Positions 17,680-26,942 of a DNA stretch of 64,000 bases are shown here, in pieces. The stretch's first letter is position 1; every line of letters starts with the position of its first letter. The DNA lies in contig MWCT01000006.1 in the NCBI GenBank assembly GCA_002070185.1, forward strand, positions 67,001 through 131,000, in the 5' to 3' direction. A program made the position numbers and the translations under genes. The notes under the pieces were generated by a model that had not been told where the DNA came from, made no database searches, and saw nothing but the letters and a program-made list of their open reading frames with translations. The DNA is from a candidate division BRC1 bacterium ADurb.Bin183 (GTDB lineage Bacteria > Sumerlaeota > Sumerlaeia > MWCT01).

Positions 17680-19323
17680 ATGAAAACTTTTTTGAGAACA
17701 TCAACACTTTTTACCAAAAGTCGCAAGCCCTTTCCCCTTTTATTGCTTATCATCGCTATGAGCCTTTCCTCCATTGCAGCTGATTTTCGAATCAAGCCCT
17801 ATGTGCAAAACCCTGCGACGGATGCCATGACCATCATCTGGTTTTCAAATCAGGCGACACCTGGAACCCTTTATTGGAAAAAAATGGGAGATGACGAACA
17901 GACAACAGTTTCACAACCCACCCTTGCTACCGAATTGGTTTATCAAGCATCCGAGGTCAGCAAACTGCCCGGCGGTATTGATCCGGGCGCGCCCTATAAA
18001 CACCGCATCCGCCTCCGCAACCTGATTCCCGCCACTCAATATTTGTATCGTGTCAATCAGGATGCAAGCGAAACAACCGGCTCATTCAAAACCGCGCCCG
18101 TCGGTTTAGTTCCCGTCCGCTTTATCGCCTACTCGGATTCTGAAACCGAGCCGGAGTCAACCAACAATTTTGTCAACTGGCCCGACCCCAGCGGTTCAAA
18201 CCCCGCAAGAAAATACTATGTGGATCAGACCGTCGGTTATCGTGAAAATCTCAATGTCATTGAATCCCGCAACCCCGATTTCATCGTCATCAGCGGCGAC
18301 CTTTGCGAAACCGGCGGCGAACAGCGCGACTGGGATGAATTCTGGTGGCACAACCGCCAGACTCGCGCCCTTACCGGAACAGTCCCGATTGTCCCGACGC
18401 TCGGCAATCATGAATACTACTATGGCGGGGGAGCTGCCACAGGTTATGGTCAGCCGAATTCGGAAAAAGCGGTCGCAAAATATCGCGCCTATTTTGACAT
18501 GCCTTCCAACAATGCCCCGAATCCCCTCCAAGAAAAAAGATATTACCGCCTTGATTACGGTCCAGTGACCATCATCGTTTTGGATGTTATCAACGGACTG
18601 CCTCACAAAACCGCAACCGATTCGAACTGGTATATCGTTGGCGAAGGGGAGGGCGGAGAGGCTCCCGACTTCAACCCGGGCTCGCGCCAATACCAATGGC
18701 TGGAAGCGCAGCTTGCGGATGCCCAGCAAAAAAGCCTCTTTACATTCGTTTGTTTCCACAACGTGCCTTATGGCGTCGGACCGCATTCTTATGTGCCTTC
18801 GACCACTTATCCTCAATCGGGCACCCCTGTGCGAGTGCTATTGCCCCTCTTTCTACAATACGGGGTGGACGCCATCATAGCCGGGCATGATGAAATCTAC
18901 GAGCATTCAGTCTATAATGGCACGGAACAACTCCCCGGCGGCACAACTCGCGATTATGCCCTCCATATTTACGACGTTGGTATGGGCGGGGATGGCTTGC
19001 GCGCGCCGCAGACTGATATTACAAATCCCTTTCAAGTATTTACGGCGCACTACAACTCCTCAGAAATATACAACCCTCAAAACATCCTCATTGAAGGCGG
19101 GAAACATTATGGTCATATAGAAGTCAATGTTGTTCCCACATCAGACCCCCAAACCTGGAAGGCAGTCATAAGCCCCGTCTATGTGATGCCCCTTACGCAA
19201 TGGAATGGCGGCAATCTCGAAGTCATCGGCTTTGAACGCAAAACTTACAACGATGAGGTCGAAATAATGGCGGTTGTGGAATCAGTACCCAGCGCCAGCG
19301 TCCGCTCATGGAAATCCTATTGA
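17680..19323 (+). CDS. secreted purple-acid-phosphatase-like metallophosphatase (tandem paralogue)
   Basis: The 547-aa product is a paralogue of the preceding gene, nearly identical over its FN3-like and phosphatase domains but lacking every C-terminal module; it stops after a short unique tail (VPSASVRSWKSY). The signal peptide is kept (RKPFPLLLLIIAMSLSSIAA) though the first 15 residues differ. The same active-site set appears (GDLCE, GNHEYYY, FHNVPYG, GHDEIYEH). ATG 17680 follows GAAGGAG. The 90-nt gap also resembles the upstream region of copy 1, so the unit was duplicated with its translation signals. It would be a freely secreted version, without an attachment module. Confidence 0.9.
   Translation: MKTFLRTSTLFTKSRKPFPLLLLIIAMSLSSIAADFRIKPYVQNPATDAMTIIWFSNQATPGTLYWKKMGDDEQTTVSQPTLATELVYQASEVSKLPGGIDPGAPYKHRIRLRNLIPATQYLYRVNQDASETTGSFKTAPVGLVPVRFIAYSDSETEPESTNNFVNWPDPSGSNPARKYYVDQTVGYRENLNVIESRNPDFIVISGDLCETGGEQRDWDEFWWHNRQTRALTGTVPIVPTLGNHEYYYGGGAATGYGQPNSEKAVAKYRAYFDMPSNNAPNPLQEKRYYRLDYGPVTIIVLDVINGLPHKTATDSNWYIVGEGEGGEAPDFNPGSRQYQWLEAQLADAQQKSLFTFVCFHNVPYGVGPHSYVPSTTYPQSGTPVRVLLPLFLQYGVDAIIAGHDEIYEHSVYNGTEQLPGGTTRDYALHIYDVGMGGDGLRAPQTDITNPFQVFTAHYNSSEIYNPQNILIEGGKHYGHIEVNVVPTSDPQTWKAVISPVYVMPLTQWNGGNLEVIGFERKTYNDEVEIMAVVESVPSASVRSWKSY
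18660..19030 (+). repeat. copy 2 of the exact duplicated block
   Basis: Identical to 14601-14971 in my reading. The identity ends at 19031 (T against A at 14972). It lies wholly inside the phosphatase domain. Confidence 0.85.
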
Positions 19324-19366
19324 TAAAAGGCGCTCATCGAAAGTTTGAAACGGGAGATAAAGAGCC

Positions 19367-20332
19367 ATGCAATTCAAAAAACTCGGCAAGCGCGGTCCTA
19401 TTGTTTCGACTGTGGGTTTTGGCGCATGGGCAATCGGCGGCAGAAACTGGGGTCCCACCGATGATGAAGTCTCGTTGAATGCCCTCCGAGCCGCGATTGA
19501 TTATGGTGTCACGCTCATAGACACGGCGGATGTTTATGGTTTTGGGCATTCGGAGGAACTGATCGCCCAAGTCCTCAAAGAACGGGGCAAGGGCGATATC
19601 ATCATCGCCACAAAGGCGGGCAATGATTTTTATTTTGCCTCAAAAACGGATGATAAAGGTTATGGAGCCATCCAGCAAAACTACAAAAAGGATTACATTA
19701 TCTATGCCGCAGAACAAAGCCTTAAAAGACTCGGCGTCGAAGCCATTGATATCCTGCAGCTTCATAGCGGCGACTGGGATAATCTCAATCGCGACGACCC
19801 ATGGGAAGCGCTTGCTCTCTTGAAAGAACAGGGCAAAATCATCCACGCCGCATGGAGTATTCAATCATTCAAAGAAACGGAACACGTTCCCATTCTCGAC
19901 CGGTATCACAAAATCCTGGACACCCTTCAGGTGAGGTATAACCTCCTTGAACGCGAAGCGGAAAAAATCCTTTTCCCCAAAGCGATTGAATACGGCATCG
20001 GCATTATCGTGCGCATCCCGCTTCTCTTTGGACTTCTCACAGGCAAATTCAACCGCGATACCCGCTTCGATGGCGATGACCATCGCAAATTCAACCTATC
20101 TCCTGAAAAACTCGAACGTTATCTCGCTCAATTGGAGCAACTCAAGCCCTTCTTTGATAATTATCCCGACCAGACCATGACGCAAACCAGCTTGCGATTC
20201 TGCATCTCCCATCCCGCATGCCAGACGGTCATCCCCGGCGCAAAAACACCCGCGCAGGTTCGCGATAACTGCGCCGCCTCTGACCTGGGTCCCATACCTA
20301 TGGCAGATATACCCCCTGTCCCGGAAGTATAA
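19367..20332 (+). CDS. aldo/keto reductase
   Basis: The 321-aa TIM-barrel protein has the AKR signatures: GFGAWAIGG, LIDTADVYGFGHSEELI with the catalytic Asp and Tyr, the Lys in IIATKAGND, LQLHSGD with the His, and the C-terminal NADPH-binding VIPGAKTPAQVRDN. It should reduce an aldehyde or ketone with NAD(P)H in the cytosol; the substrate cannot be told. It begins 43 nt after the phosphatase gene and ends 8 nt before the GH3 gene, so a short operon with the glycosidase is likely. Confidence 0.92.
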   Translation: MQFKKLGKRGPIVSTVGFGAWAIGGRNWGPTDDEVSLNALRAAIDYGVTLIDTADVYGFGHSEELIAQVLKERGKGDIIIATKAGNDFYFASKTDDKGYGAIQQNYKKDYIIYAAEQSLKRLGVEAIDILQLHSGDWDNLNRDDPWEALALLKEQGKIIHAAWSIQSFKETEHVPILDRYHKILDTLQVRYNLLEREAEKILFPKAIEYGIGIIVRIPLLFGLLTGKFNRDTRFDGDDHRKFNLSPEKLERYLAQLEQLKPFFDNYPDQTMTQTSLRFCISHPACQTVIPGAKTPAQVRDNCAASDLGPIPMADIPPVPEV

Positions 20333-20340
20333 TATAAAAG

Positions 20341-22164
20341 ATGCAAGCGATGAAAAAACGTATCTTTCTGACAATATCAATCCTTGTGTTCATGATGACT
20401 GCAGCCTTTTGTGTAGATTGCGGAATCAGCCTCCAAGGCATTGAATATAATGTTTCGCCCTCGCCCTACCCATTTGCAAAAACATTCTTTTCCGACGCCC
20501 CTCCGACTGGTCCCGCCATGCGCGAGCCGGATATGGTATGGGTGGAAAATACTCTCAGCGCTATGACCCTTGATGAAAAAGTCGGGCAGATGCTCATGCC
20601 CGATGCCGGTTCCAACCCCTCGACCAGTATTAATACATATAAAGTCGGCGGATTCATCTTTACCGGAAACAACCGCAAGGCATCCGACTTGATTAGCATC
20701 ACCAACAAATATCAGGCGCTCTCGCCAATTCCGCTTCTTTATGCCATTGATTCAGAAGCAGGACTCGGCGCCCGCGTCGCCGATGCCACCATATTTCCGC
20801 TCATCATGGGAATGGGCGCGACTAATAATCCAGCATTCACAGAAGCTTGCGGAAAAATCACTGCTCGCGAATCCCGCGCGCTGGGCATCCATATCGGTTT
20901 CGGTCCTGTTGTGGACGTCAACACAGAGCCGATTAACCCCATCATCTCCACTCGCGCTTACAGCGATGACCCCGGCATGGTCATGCGTCTGACACAAGGC
21001 TACATCACCGGCGCCCGCAAGGAAGGATTGCTTTGCACGTTCAAGCATTACCCCGGACATGGAACAACTCAAGGCGACAGCCACAACGGATTATATGGAG
21101 TAAATATCCCCTTTGAACAGTTGCGCCGAGTCCATATCAAACCGTATGAAGACCTCGCCGCGCAAAAAGATATTGACCTCGTCATGACCGCCCACGTCTG
21201 GTATACAGCCGTTTATCCAGAAAAAGCATGGCCTGCCACGCTCTCGCCTATATTCAATAGAGATATCCTGCGAAATGAAATCAAATACAACGGTCTCCTC
21301 ATTTCTGATGCTTATACCATGCAAGGGCTCGCCGAGGCTATTCCGGATATTAAAGAACGTGTTGTGGCAGGGGTGGAAGCCGGACTGGATATCATTCTTA
21401 TGCCCCCCGATATGGCGCGATCTCATACAGGCATTAAAGAAGCCGTTGAATCCGGGCGCATTCCACTTGAGAGAATCGAACAATCCGTCCGCCGCATCCT
21501 GATAGCCAAAAGCCGCGTTGGTTTGCCGGAACGAAAAATTGTTGATACCAAATTGTATCCACAAGTGTTGCGCCACCCCGCGCACCAAGCCAAAGTGCGC
21601 GAGGTCTGCGAGTGCGCCTTTTCCTGCGGCAAATACGACCTGCCAACAACCCCGCCGTTGGCATCATCCGACCGAATCCTGCTCCTGGATTTAGAGCGGG
21701 CAGGAGGATACATCTTTTATATCAAACCCAGCTCCAATTTTATCAACCCCTTCAAAACAGCCTTTCCCCAAGCAGTTGTCATGCGGGTTCCCAGTAACGC
21801 ATCAACCGTGCATAACTCAATCATTCAAGATGCCGTTAATTATGACAAGATTGTGGTGATTTGTTACGACTGGACAAAAATGGCATCCGAAACGCAGGTT
21901 GCCCTCGTCAACGACCTCGCTAAATTATCCGTTCCCGTGATTTATATCAGCTTCGGCGCGCCTTATCATTACATGCAGATTCCCAATGTGGACGCCTTTT
22001 ATTGCGGCTATTCCAGCGTTGAAGCCATGCAAGAAGTGGCTGTGGAGGTTCTGAGCGGAAAGCGGGAGGCAATTGGCAGAATTCCCGTCTGCGTTCCCGG
22101 ACTAAAATCCCTTTGCAACTCCGATGGCTGGCTTTTTTACGAAGAAATAAAAAAACAGGATTAA
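20341..22164 (+). CDS. glycoside hydrolase family 3 (beta-N-acetylhexosaminidase-like)
   Basis: The 607-aa protein starts with a signal peptide (KKRIFLTISILVFMMTAAFC). Its GH3 N-domain carries KVGQMLMPD, the substrate Asp region PIPLLYAIDSEAGLGARV, and the NagZ-type loop KHYPGHGTTQGDSH, which supplies the His-Asp acid/base dyad of beta-N-acetylglucosaminidases. The nucleophile is expected in LLISDAYTMQGL. A C-terminal Rossmann-like GH3_C domain (about 395-600) is present, as in Bacteroidetes and Firmicutes enzymes but not E. coli NagZ. It probably works in the periplasm or outside on muropeptide or chitin-type GlcNAc. The 3' end overlaps the converging PTS gene by 4 nt. Confidence 0.9.
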   Translation: MQAMKKRIFLTISILVFMMTAAFCVDCGISLQGIEYNVSPSPYPFAKTFFSDAPPTGPAMREPDMVWVENTLSAMTLDEKVGQMLMPDAGSNPSTSINTYKVGGFIFTGNNRKASDLISITNKYQALSPIPLLYAIDSEAGLGARVADATIFPLIMGMGATNNPAFTEACGKITARESRALGIHIGFGPVVDVNTEPINPIISTRAYSDDPGMVMRLTQGYITGARKEGLLCTFKHYPGHGTTQGDSHNGLYGVNIPFEQLRRVHIKPYEDLAAQKDIDLVMTAHVWYTAVYPEKAWPATLSPIFNRDILRNEIKYNGLLISDAYTMQGLAEAIPDIKERVVAGVEAGLDIILMPPDMARSHTGIKEAVESGRIPLERIEQSVRRILIAKSRVGLPERKIVDTKLYPQVLRHPAHQAKVREVCECAFSCGKYDLPTTPPLASSDRILLLDLERAGGYIFYIKPSSNFINPFKTAFPQAVVMRVPSNASTVHNSIIQDAVNYDKIVVICYDWTKMASETQVALVNDLAKLSVPVIYISFGAPYHYMQIPNVDAFYCGYSSVEAMQEVAVEVLSGKREAIGRIPVCVPGLKSLCNSDGWLFYEEIKKQD

Positions 22165-22649
22165 TCGCGCGCCTCATACCGGAAGAAAAGGTCAATAACC
22201 TCCTGAGGCGTTGCGGCGGTTTTAAGACCCTCGTTGAATCCCGGACGTTTCAAAAGATGGCTCAGGTGGGCGAGCAGGCGCAAATAAAGACTCACCCGCT
22301 CCAGCGACGTGCCCATCATAATGACCACCTCAACCGGTTGCCCATCCACCGCATTAAAGTCAATGCCGGGCTGGCGGCGTCCAATGGCAACAACAAAATC
22401 ATTCACAGCGTTTGTGCGCGCATGAGGGATGGCGATGCCGTCGCCCACTCCAGTTGACGTGTCCTCCTCGCGCTTGAAAATATCCTTCACAAACTGGTTG
22501 AAATTCAAAAGATTCGGATGCCCTTTCAGACGCTCAGCCAACTCTTTGATTAAATCCGTTTTATTATCGCTTTTTAGATTAAGAACAATATTTTGGGAAG
22601 ACAGCTTTTCAGCCATACAAATATTCTTTTCATCGAATGGAATAGACAC
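22161..22649 (-). CDS. PTS EIIA domain protein (fructose/nitrogen type)
   Basis: The 162-aa protein is a single EIIA of the fructose/mannitol/Ntr family. The phospho-accepting His is in GIAIPHARTNAV; other hallmarks are TSTGVGDG and HLSHLLK. No EIIB, EIIC, HPr or rpoN neighbour is seen, so a regulatory role similar to PtsN is more likely than sugar transport. I chose GTG 22649 because AAGGAG lies about 8 nt upstream; ATG 22616 is an alternative that would remove an atypical N-terminal stretch. It converges on the GH3 gene with a 4-nt overlap. Confidence 0.9.
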   Translation of the reverse strand: MSIPFDEKNICMAEKLSSQNIVLNLKSDNKTDLIKELAERLKGHPNLLNFNQFVKDIFKREEDTSTGVGDGIAIPHARTNAVNDFVVAIGRRQPGIDFNAVDGQPVEVVIMMGTSLERVSLYLRLLAHLSHLLKRPGFNEGLKTAATPQEVIDLFFRYEARD

Positions 22650-22761
22650 TGTGGCGCTCCTTCAAAAGATTGAAAAATAGCATTCCAAAAACAATTCGTC
22701 AAAGCACTTATTGACTTCCTAAAAAGAAAATTCCCCTCCCCATGTCAAGAATCTTTTCTGG

Positions 22762-24675
22762 CTATTTTTTAAGCAATTCTTGATAATGCCGGTAAAAATC
22801 CGGTGCGTAATAAACCATCAGAGGATTGCGCTCGAAGAGCGTTTTATACGCCTGCGCAGCTTCGGCGTTTTTACCGAGCCCCTCGAGCGAACGTCCCAAA
22901 TGCTCGTATAACTCCGCCGCTTGAAGCCGCTCCAGCGTCTTGCGCAGATGCCTCTCCGCCTCCTCATGGCGACCTTGCCGCGAAAGAAACTGTCCCAAAG
23001 TGCTGCGGCAGTCGTGATTATTCCCCCACCATTCAAGCGACCGCTCCATATATCCCGCGCCTTTCCATGCAAGATTTTCCAGCACAAGCCCCCTTTCAAA
23101 TGATTGTGTCAGAATTCGCCCGCTCTTGAAATAAGCGTCGCTTACAATCGGTTTGACCGTCTGAAAGCACAGGAATCCAAAAAGCGGAATCAAAAGGAAA
23201 GTAAAGATTCGAACGAACGCAGGCTTCATCTCAAAATGAATCATTCCGCCCACCGGCTTTTGAAAGTTTTCTAAAAGCGCAGAAACATGAACCCCCCGCC
23301 AATGAAATTCCACAGGGATGTTAATCGCCCCCGACGAATATTTGTTTCGAGATACCATAATAATCGGCAAGGAACAAAGGAAAATAAAAAGCATCTGACT
23401 TGCCGGCAGCTCCATCGGATAAGCCATCATCGCCGGCAGAACCGCGCACGTCATCCCGCAAAGCGCGCCCGCCGCCGTCCAGCGATGGATATGCCCGCTC
23501 CATTCCAATTTCGACTTCAATACTTTTGCCACAATTAGCAGCAGCGCCAGCAAAATCGCTGGACCCGCAATGCCCAACTCCGCCCACGATTGCAGCGCCT
23601 CATTATGCGCCCCATTGGTGTAAAGCCCGATGTATTTTAACCGATTGGGATGATTGAGCAAAAAGGGCGATGCCTGCTGAACATACTGGTATGTGAAATT
23701 GCCCGCTCCGCAGCCCAGCCACGGATGCTTGCGCAGAATCTCCAGCGACTGCGCCCAAATAACCAGACGGCTCTCGCCGCCGTAACGCCACCGCTCGGAA
23801 CCAAACGCCTGTTTGAAGATTGAAGGTTTATGAGGATTAATCGGCAGCGGCGTGATATAGAAAAGCGTTATCAGAATCCACCCCGCAATCAGCGCCCCAA
23901 TTCGACCTTTATTTCCGCGCCAAAAAGCCCGCGGTTTATATTTTATTAGCAGGATGAGCAAAACAATCAAAGCAAGAATCAACCCCGCGTTGGATTGCAC
24001 CGACCAACACACTATTAACGCCGCATAATTCGACATCAGCGTGTAGAATGTGAAGAAGCGCCTTGCCCGCCCGCGGTTGTGGAAATGAAGAAGAATATTC
24101 ATTGGAAAAAGGACGGCAAGATAATCGGCGATGTAGCCGGTGTTGCCCAATCCGGCAGAAATAAAACCTCGCCAGTCAGAAAGCCTCGGCTGGGTGCGCA
24201 CCAATTCCTTAAAAAAACTCGCGGCAAAATCCTGCCAGAGCGCCCACGTGGCGGTGATGGCGGTGCAACAAGCCAGCGCCCATACAATCATCATTACCCC
24301 GCGACGGTTGCCGTATAAAATATCTTGAAGTAGAAGCGAGCATAAAAAAAGCATAACCCAATTCAGGCACCCGCTTCGCCAAAGCGATAAACTCTGCGCC
24401 GCAAAACCCGATATCAGATTCAACAGAATATACGCCGCAAAAATGCCGTTGATAGGGGAGAACATAACCCGAAATGAGCGCCGGCGAACCATCCCCGCAA
24501 TCGTCAACCCCAAAAGGACCAGCGTCCAAAAATGAACCCAGACCGTTTTCGGCAGTGTGAAACTATCGAATGTAAAATAAGTGATAAAAAGGCTCGTCCC
24601 AGCCACAAGCAGGATGGCGACAAAAAGCCTTGCCTTGTCATAAAATGCGTCAAATTTTTCGGTTGAGGTTTCCAT
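22762..24675 (-). CDS. O-antigen ligase/Wzy-like membrane protein with C-terminal TPRs
   Basis: The 637-aa protein has about ten to twelve hydrophobic segments. A large extracytoplasmic loop carries the family signature GCGAGNFTYQYVQQ, later TNGAHNEALQSWAELGIAG with the conserved H-N and L-G-I. The last 100 residues are TPR-like (EEAERHLRKTLERLQAAELY, GKNAEAAQAYKTLF). O-antigen ligase-like proteins join undecaprenyl-linked glycans to lipid A core or to pilin; with hldE and two glycosyltransferases in the window, a role in surface polysaccharide is reasonable. ATG 24675 is used; a TTG at 24684 is possible. There is no adjacent polysaccharide cluster. Confidence 0.85.
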   Translation of the reverse strand: METSTEKFDAFYDKARLFVAILLVAGTSLFITYFTFDSFTLPKTVWVHFWTLVLLGLTIAGMVRRRSFRVMFSPINGIFAAYILLNLISGFAAQSLSLWRSGCLNWVMLFLCSLLLQDILYGNRRGVMMIVWALACCTAITATWALWQDFAASFFKELVRTQPRLSDWRGFISAGLGNTGYIADYLAVLFPMNILLHFHNRGRARRFFTFYTLMSNYAALIVCWSVQSNAGLILALIVLLILLIKYKPRAFWRGNKGRIGALIAGWILITLFYITPLPINPHKPSIFKQAFGSERWRYGGESRLVIWAQSLEILRKHPWLGCGAGNFTYQYVQQASPFLLNHPNRLKYIGLYTNGAHNEALQSWAELGIAGPAILLALLLIVAKVLKSKLEWSGHIHRWTAAGALCGMTCAVLPAMMAYPMELPASQMLFIFLCSLPIIMVSRNKYSSGAINIPVEFHWRGVHVSALLENFQKPVGGMIHFEMKPAFVRIFTFLLIPLFGFLCFQTVKPIVSDAYFKSGRILTQSFERGLVLENLAWKGAGYMERSLEWWGNNHDCRSTLGQFLSRQGRHEEAERHLRKTLERLQAAELYEHLGRSLEGLGKNAEAAQAYKTLFERNPLMVYYAPDFYRHYQELLKK

Positions 24676-24799
24676 TATCAACAAATCCTAAAACCAACTA
24701 AACACACGCGCATCTTCATGTGCAAATAAAAAACTTGCCGCGGCGATAATTTCAAAAACATTGTTAAAGAAAACCGCCGTATTGCAGGATATGAAATAA

Positions 24800-25723
24800 T
24801 CAGAAAACTTGTTTTTTCTTCGGTCGGATAAAATCGAAAGCCTCCATTCGCTTGAGCAACGCGAGACTCTTAAGATATAACTCATGCCGTTTGGATTGCG
24901 CCTTTTCAATCCACGCCTTATATGCGGGACTCCCCAAAACCTCCGGTTTCTTTTTCGAAAAATAATCGGCAACGTTTTCCATCGTCACATCATAATCATG
25001 CGTTTCGCCCATCGCATCTTGAATATCGCGGAATAAAGCCAGCGATTCCGACGGGATATCTTCCTTCAAAATCGGTTGAAAAATTTCCGCTTTGTAACGC
25101 AGCTTTTTCACCGCAATCCGCAGCTTATGAAACTCCTGTTTCATCTCCTCGTTGGGGATTAAAGGGAAAAAAGCAAAACACTTCCACAAAAACTTTTGCA
25201 TGATGGAACGCGAAATGAAATGAGGAATTTTTCGTCGGGCGGCGGCGCGCATCTCTCGACTGCGCGGAAGCGAAATCTTTTCCATTTCCCCCAGAGCGCT
25301 AAGCGCGTTGTCAATGGATGACATATCCGCGCTTTGAATTTTTTTCCTCAACATAGATTCAATCTTGGCGATCTTTTTATTCAGCCGCCTCATGTAAATA
25401 TCGAAAAGAGGCTCCTCCATCGGAATGCCGGCCGTCAGAATTTCCCGTTGAATGTGCAAATCCCGCAAATTGCCGAACGGCTTCATAATATTGCCCAGCG
25501 AATTGTTGAGCGAGCGAATTTTTACCTTGGGGCTGATATCCTTTAGAGCAACCAAAAGCGACCGTAGCCGGCGAATAACCACGCGCAGGTCATGCACATC
25601 ATCCGGCGCGGAACCCTCCTTCAAACGCGCCGTCAATTGGTTAAACTGCTCGCGATACTTTTTCAACAACGGCAGCATCAATTCCCCCAGCTGTCTTTCT
25701 TCCTGTTGAAATAATTCATTCAT
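24800..25723 (-). CDS. CHAD-domain protein
   Basis: The 307-aa helical protein has the CHAD pattern: VHDLRVVIRRLRSLLVAL near residue 45, conserved Arg/Lys-rich helices (NLRDLHIQREIL), FHKLRIAVKKLRYKAEIF near 200 and ALFRDIQDAMGETHDYDV. CHAD domains bind inorganic polyphosphate through these basic helices and often sit by polyphosphate or triphosphate enzymes, none of which are adjacent here. The start is ATG 25723. No signal peptide. Confidence 0.9.
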   Translation of the reverse strand: MNELFQQEERQLGELMLPLLKKYREQFNQLTARLKEGSAPDDVHDLRVVIRRLRSLLVALKDISPKVKIRSLNNSLGNIMKPFGNLRDLHIQREILTAGIPMEEPLFDIYMRRLNKKIAKIESMLRKKIQSADMSSIDNALSALGEMEKISLPRSREMRAAARRKIPHFISRSIMQKFLWKCFAFFPLIPNEEMKQEFHKLRIAVKKLRYKAEIFQPILKEDIPSESLALFRDIQDAMGETHDYDVTMENVADYFSKKKPEVLGSPAYKAWIEKAQSKRHELYLKSLALLKRMEAFDFIRPKKKQVF

Positions 25724-25856
25724 TTTTTTTAAAGACCTTTGCCCAACATATTCGCATTATCCTGCAAACCATTCTCAATATGAATCAAGTAAAACTTCCG
25801 CCGCGCTTTGAGGGCGCCCATCTATTAAAAATGCTTAAAATATCTCAACGGCTCTA

Positions 25857-25886
25857 TTGACACAACATCGCCGCTCTCTTTAATAC
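25857..25886 (+). promoter_or_regulatory. candidate sigma70-type promoter for thiL
   Basis: TTGACA (25857-25862), an 18-nt spacer and TAATAC (25881-25886) precede thiL by about 30 nt. The elements lie in the 194-nt gap between the divergent CHAD gene and thiL. Confidence 0.45.
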
Positions 25887-25917
25887 ATTAGAACATTATT
25901 ACAAAGATGATAGCTTT

Positions 25918-26937
25918 ATGAAACTTTTTGAAACAGGTGAATTGGGATTTCTTGATAGCATCAAGCGATTCGCTAAGAATAACGCCCTTGTTAAATTTGG
26001 ATTTGGCGATGACGCCGCCATTCTCCATGATAAGTCGGGGAAAAACCATCTCGCGATCACAACGGATCTTCTCGTCGAAGATACCCATTTTTCCTTCAAA
26101 TTTTGCACACCGCGCGAATTGGGCGTTAAGGCGTATGAAGTCAACGCATCCGATCTCGCGGCGATGGGAGCCATACCCTATGCCGCCTTCCTTTCCATCG
26201 GCGTTCGCGGCGATATGGATATGCAGGACATGATTGCATTTTACAAAGGGTTCGAATCGGCGGCGCGCCGCCATGATTGCGTGATCGCTGGCGGCGATAC
26301 CGTCCGCGCCGAACGCCTCATTGTCTCCGTGATGTTGATTGGCTTGCGCCCCCAAAATGCGCCGCCCATGCTCCGCTCGTCAGCCTCGCCCGGCGAACAC
26401 GTTTACATCACCGGAGCCCCCGGCGAAAGCGGAATGGGATTGCATCTCCTCATAAACGGTCAAAATAACAGCTCGGATAAACGCCTCCAGCCGCTCATTA
26501 AAAAGCATCTGCTGCCCAAAGCGCGCATTCGTGAGGGCATCGCCCTTGCCGACGCTCGCGCAGTCGGCGCCGCCATTGACATCAGCGATGGCGTTTATAA
26601 CGAGCTTCGACACATCTCCCGCATGAGCAAAGTCCGCCTTGTTATTGAAACAGCAAAACTCCCCGTCTCAGCTGGTTTGAAACGCGAATGCCGGCGATTG
26701 GGAATAGACCCACTGGAGATGCTCCTCTTTGGCGGCGAGGATTATGAACTCCTCTTCACGAGCCCGCATCCCCTTTCGCTAATCAAAAAGATTTTTCAAG
26801 ATGCCGGCAGTAAAACCCATGTCCAAAAAATAGGCGGGGTCGAAAAGGGGCGCGGCGTTATTTTTGTTGATGCGGATGGAAAACGAACCTCCTTCGCAGA
26901 TAAGACGTTCCGCCATTTTGTTTTTAACGGTGAATAA
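25918..26937 (+). CDS. thiL: thiamine-monophosphate kinase
   Basis: ThiL phosphorylates thiamine monophosphate to the active cofactor thiamine diphosphate. The 339-aa protein shows the AIRS/PurM-like fold signatures: GFGDDAAIL near residue 33, ITTDLLVEDTHF, VNASDLAAMGA, IAGGDTVR, GAAIDISDGVYNEL and FGGEDYELLFT, all in the usual order and length. It starts with ATG 25918 and is followed after 5 nt by rluD. No other thiamine gene lies in the window. Confidence 0.95.
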   Translation: MKLFETGELGFLDSIKRFAKNNALVKFGFGDDAAILHDKSGKNHLAITTDLLVEDTHFSFKFCTPRELGVKAYEVNASDLAAMGAIPYAAFLSIGVRGDMDMQDMIAFYKGFESAARRHDCVIAGGDTVRAERLIVSVMLIGLRPQNAPPMLRSSASPGEHVYITGAPGESGMGLHLLINGQNNSSDKRLQPLIKKHLLPKARIREGIALADARAVGAAIDISDGVYNELRHISRMSKVRLVIETAKLPVSAGLKRECRRLGIDPLEMLLFGGEDYELLFTSPHPLSLIKKIFQDAGSKTHVQKIGGVEKGRGVIFVDADGKRTSFADKTFRHFVFNGE

Positions 26938-26942
26938 CCCTC

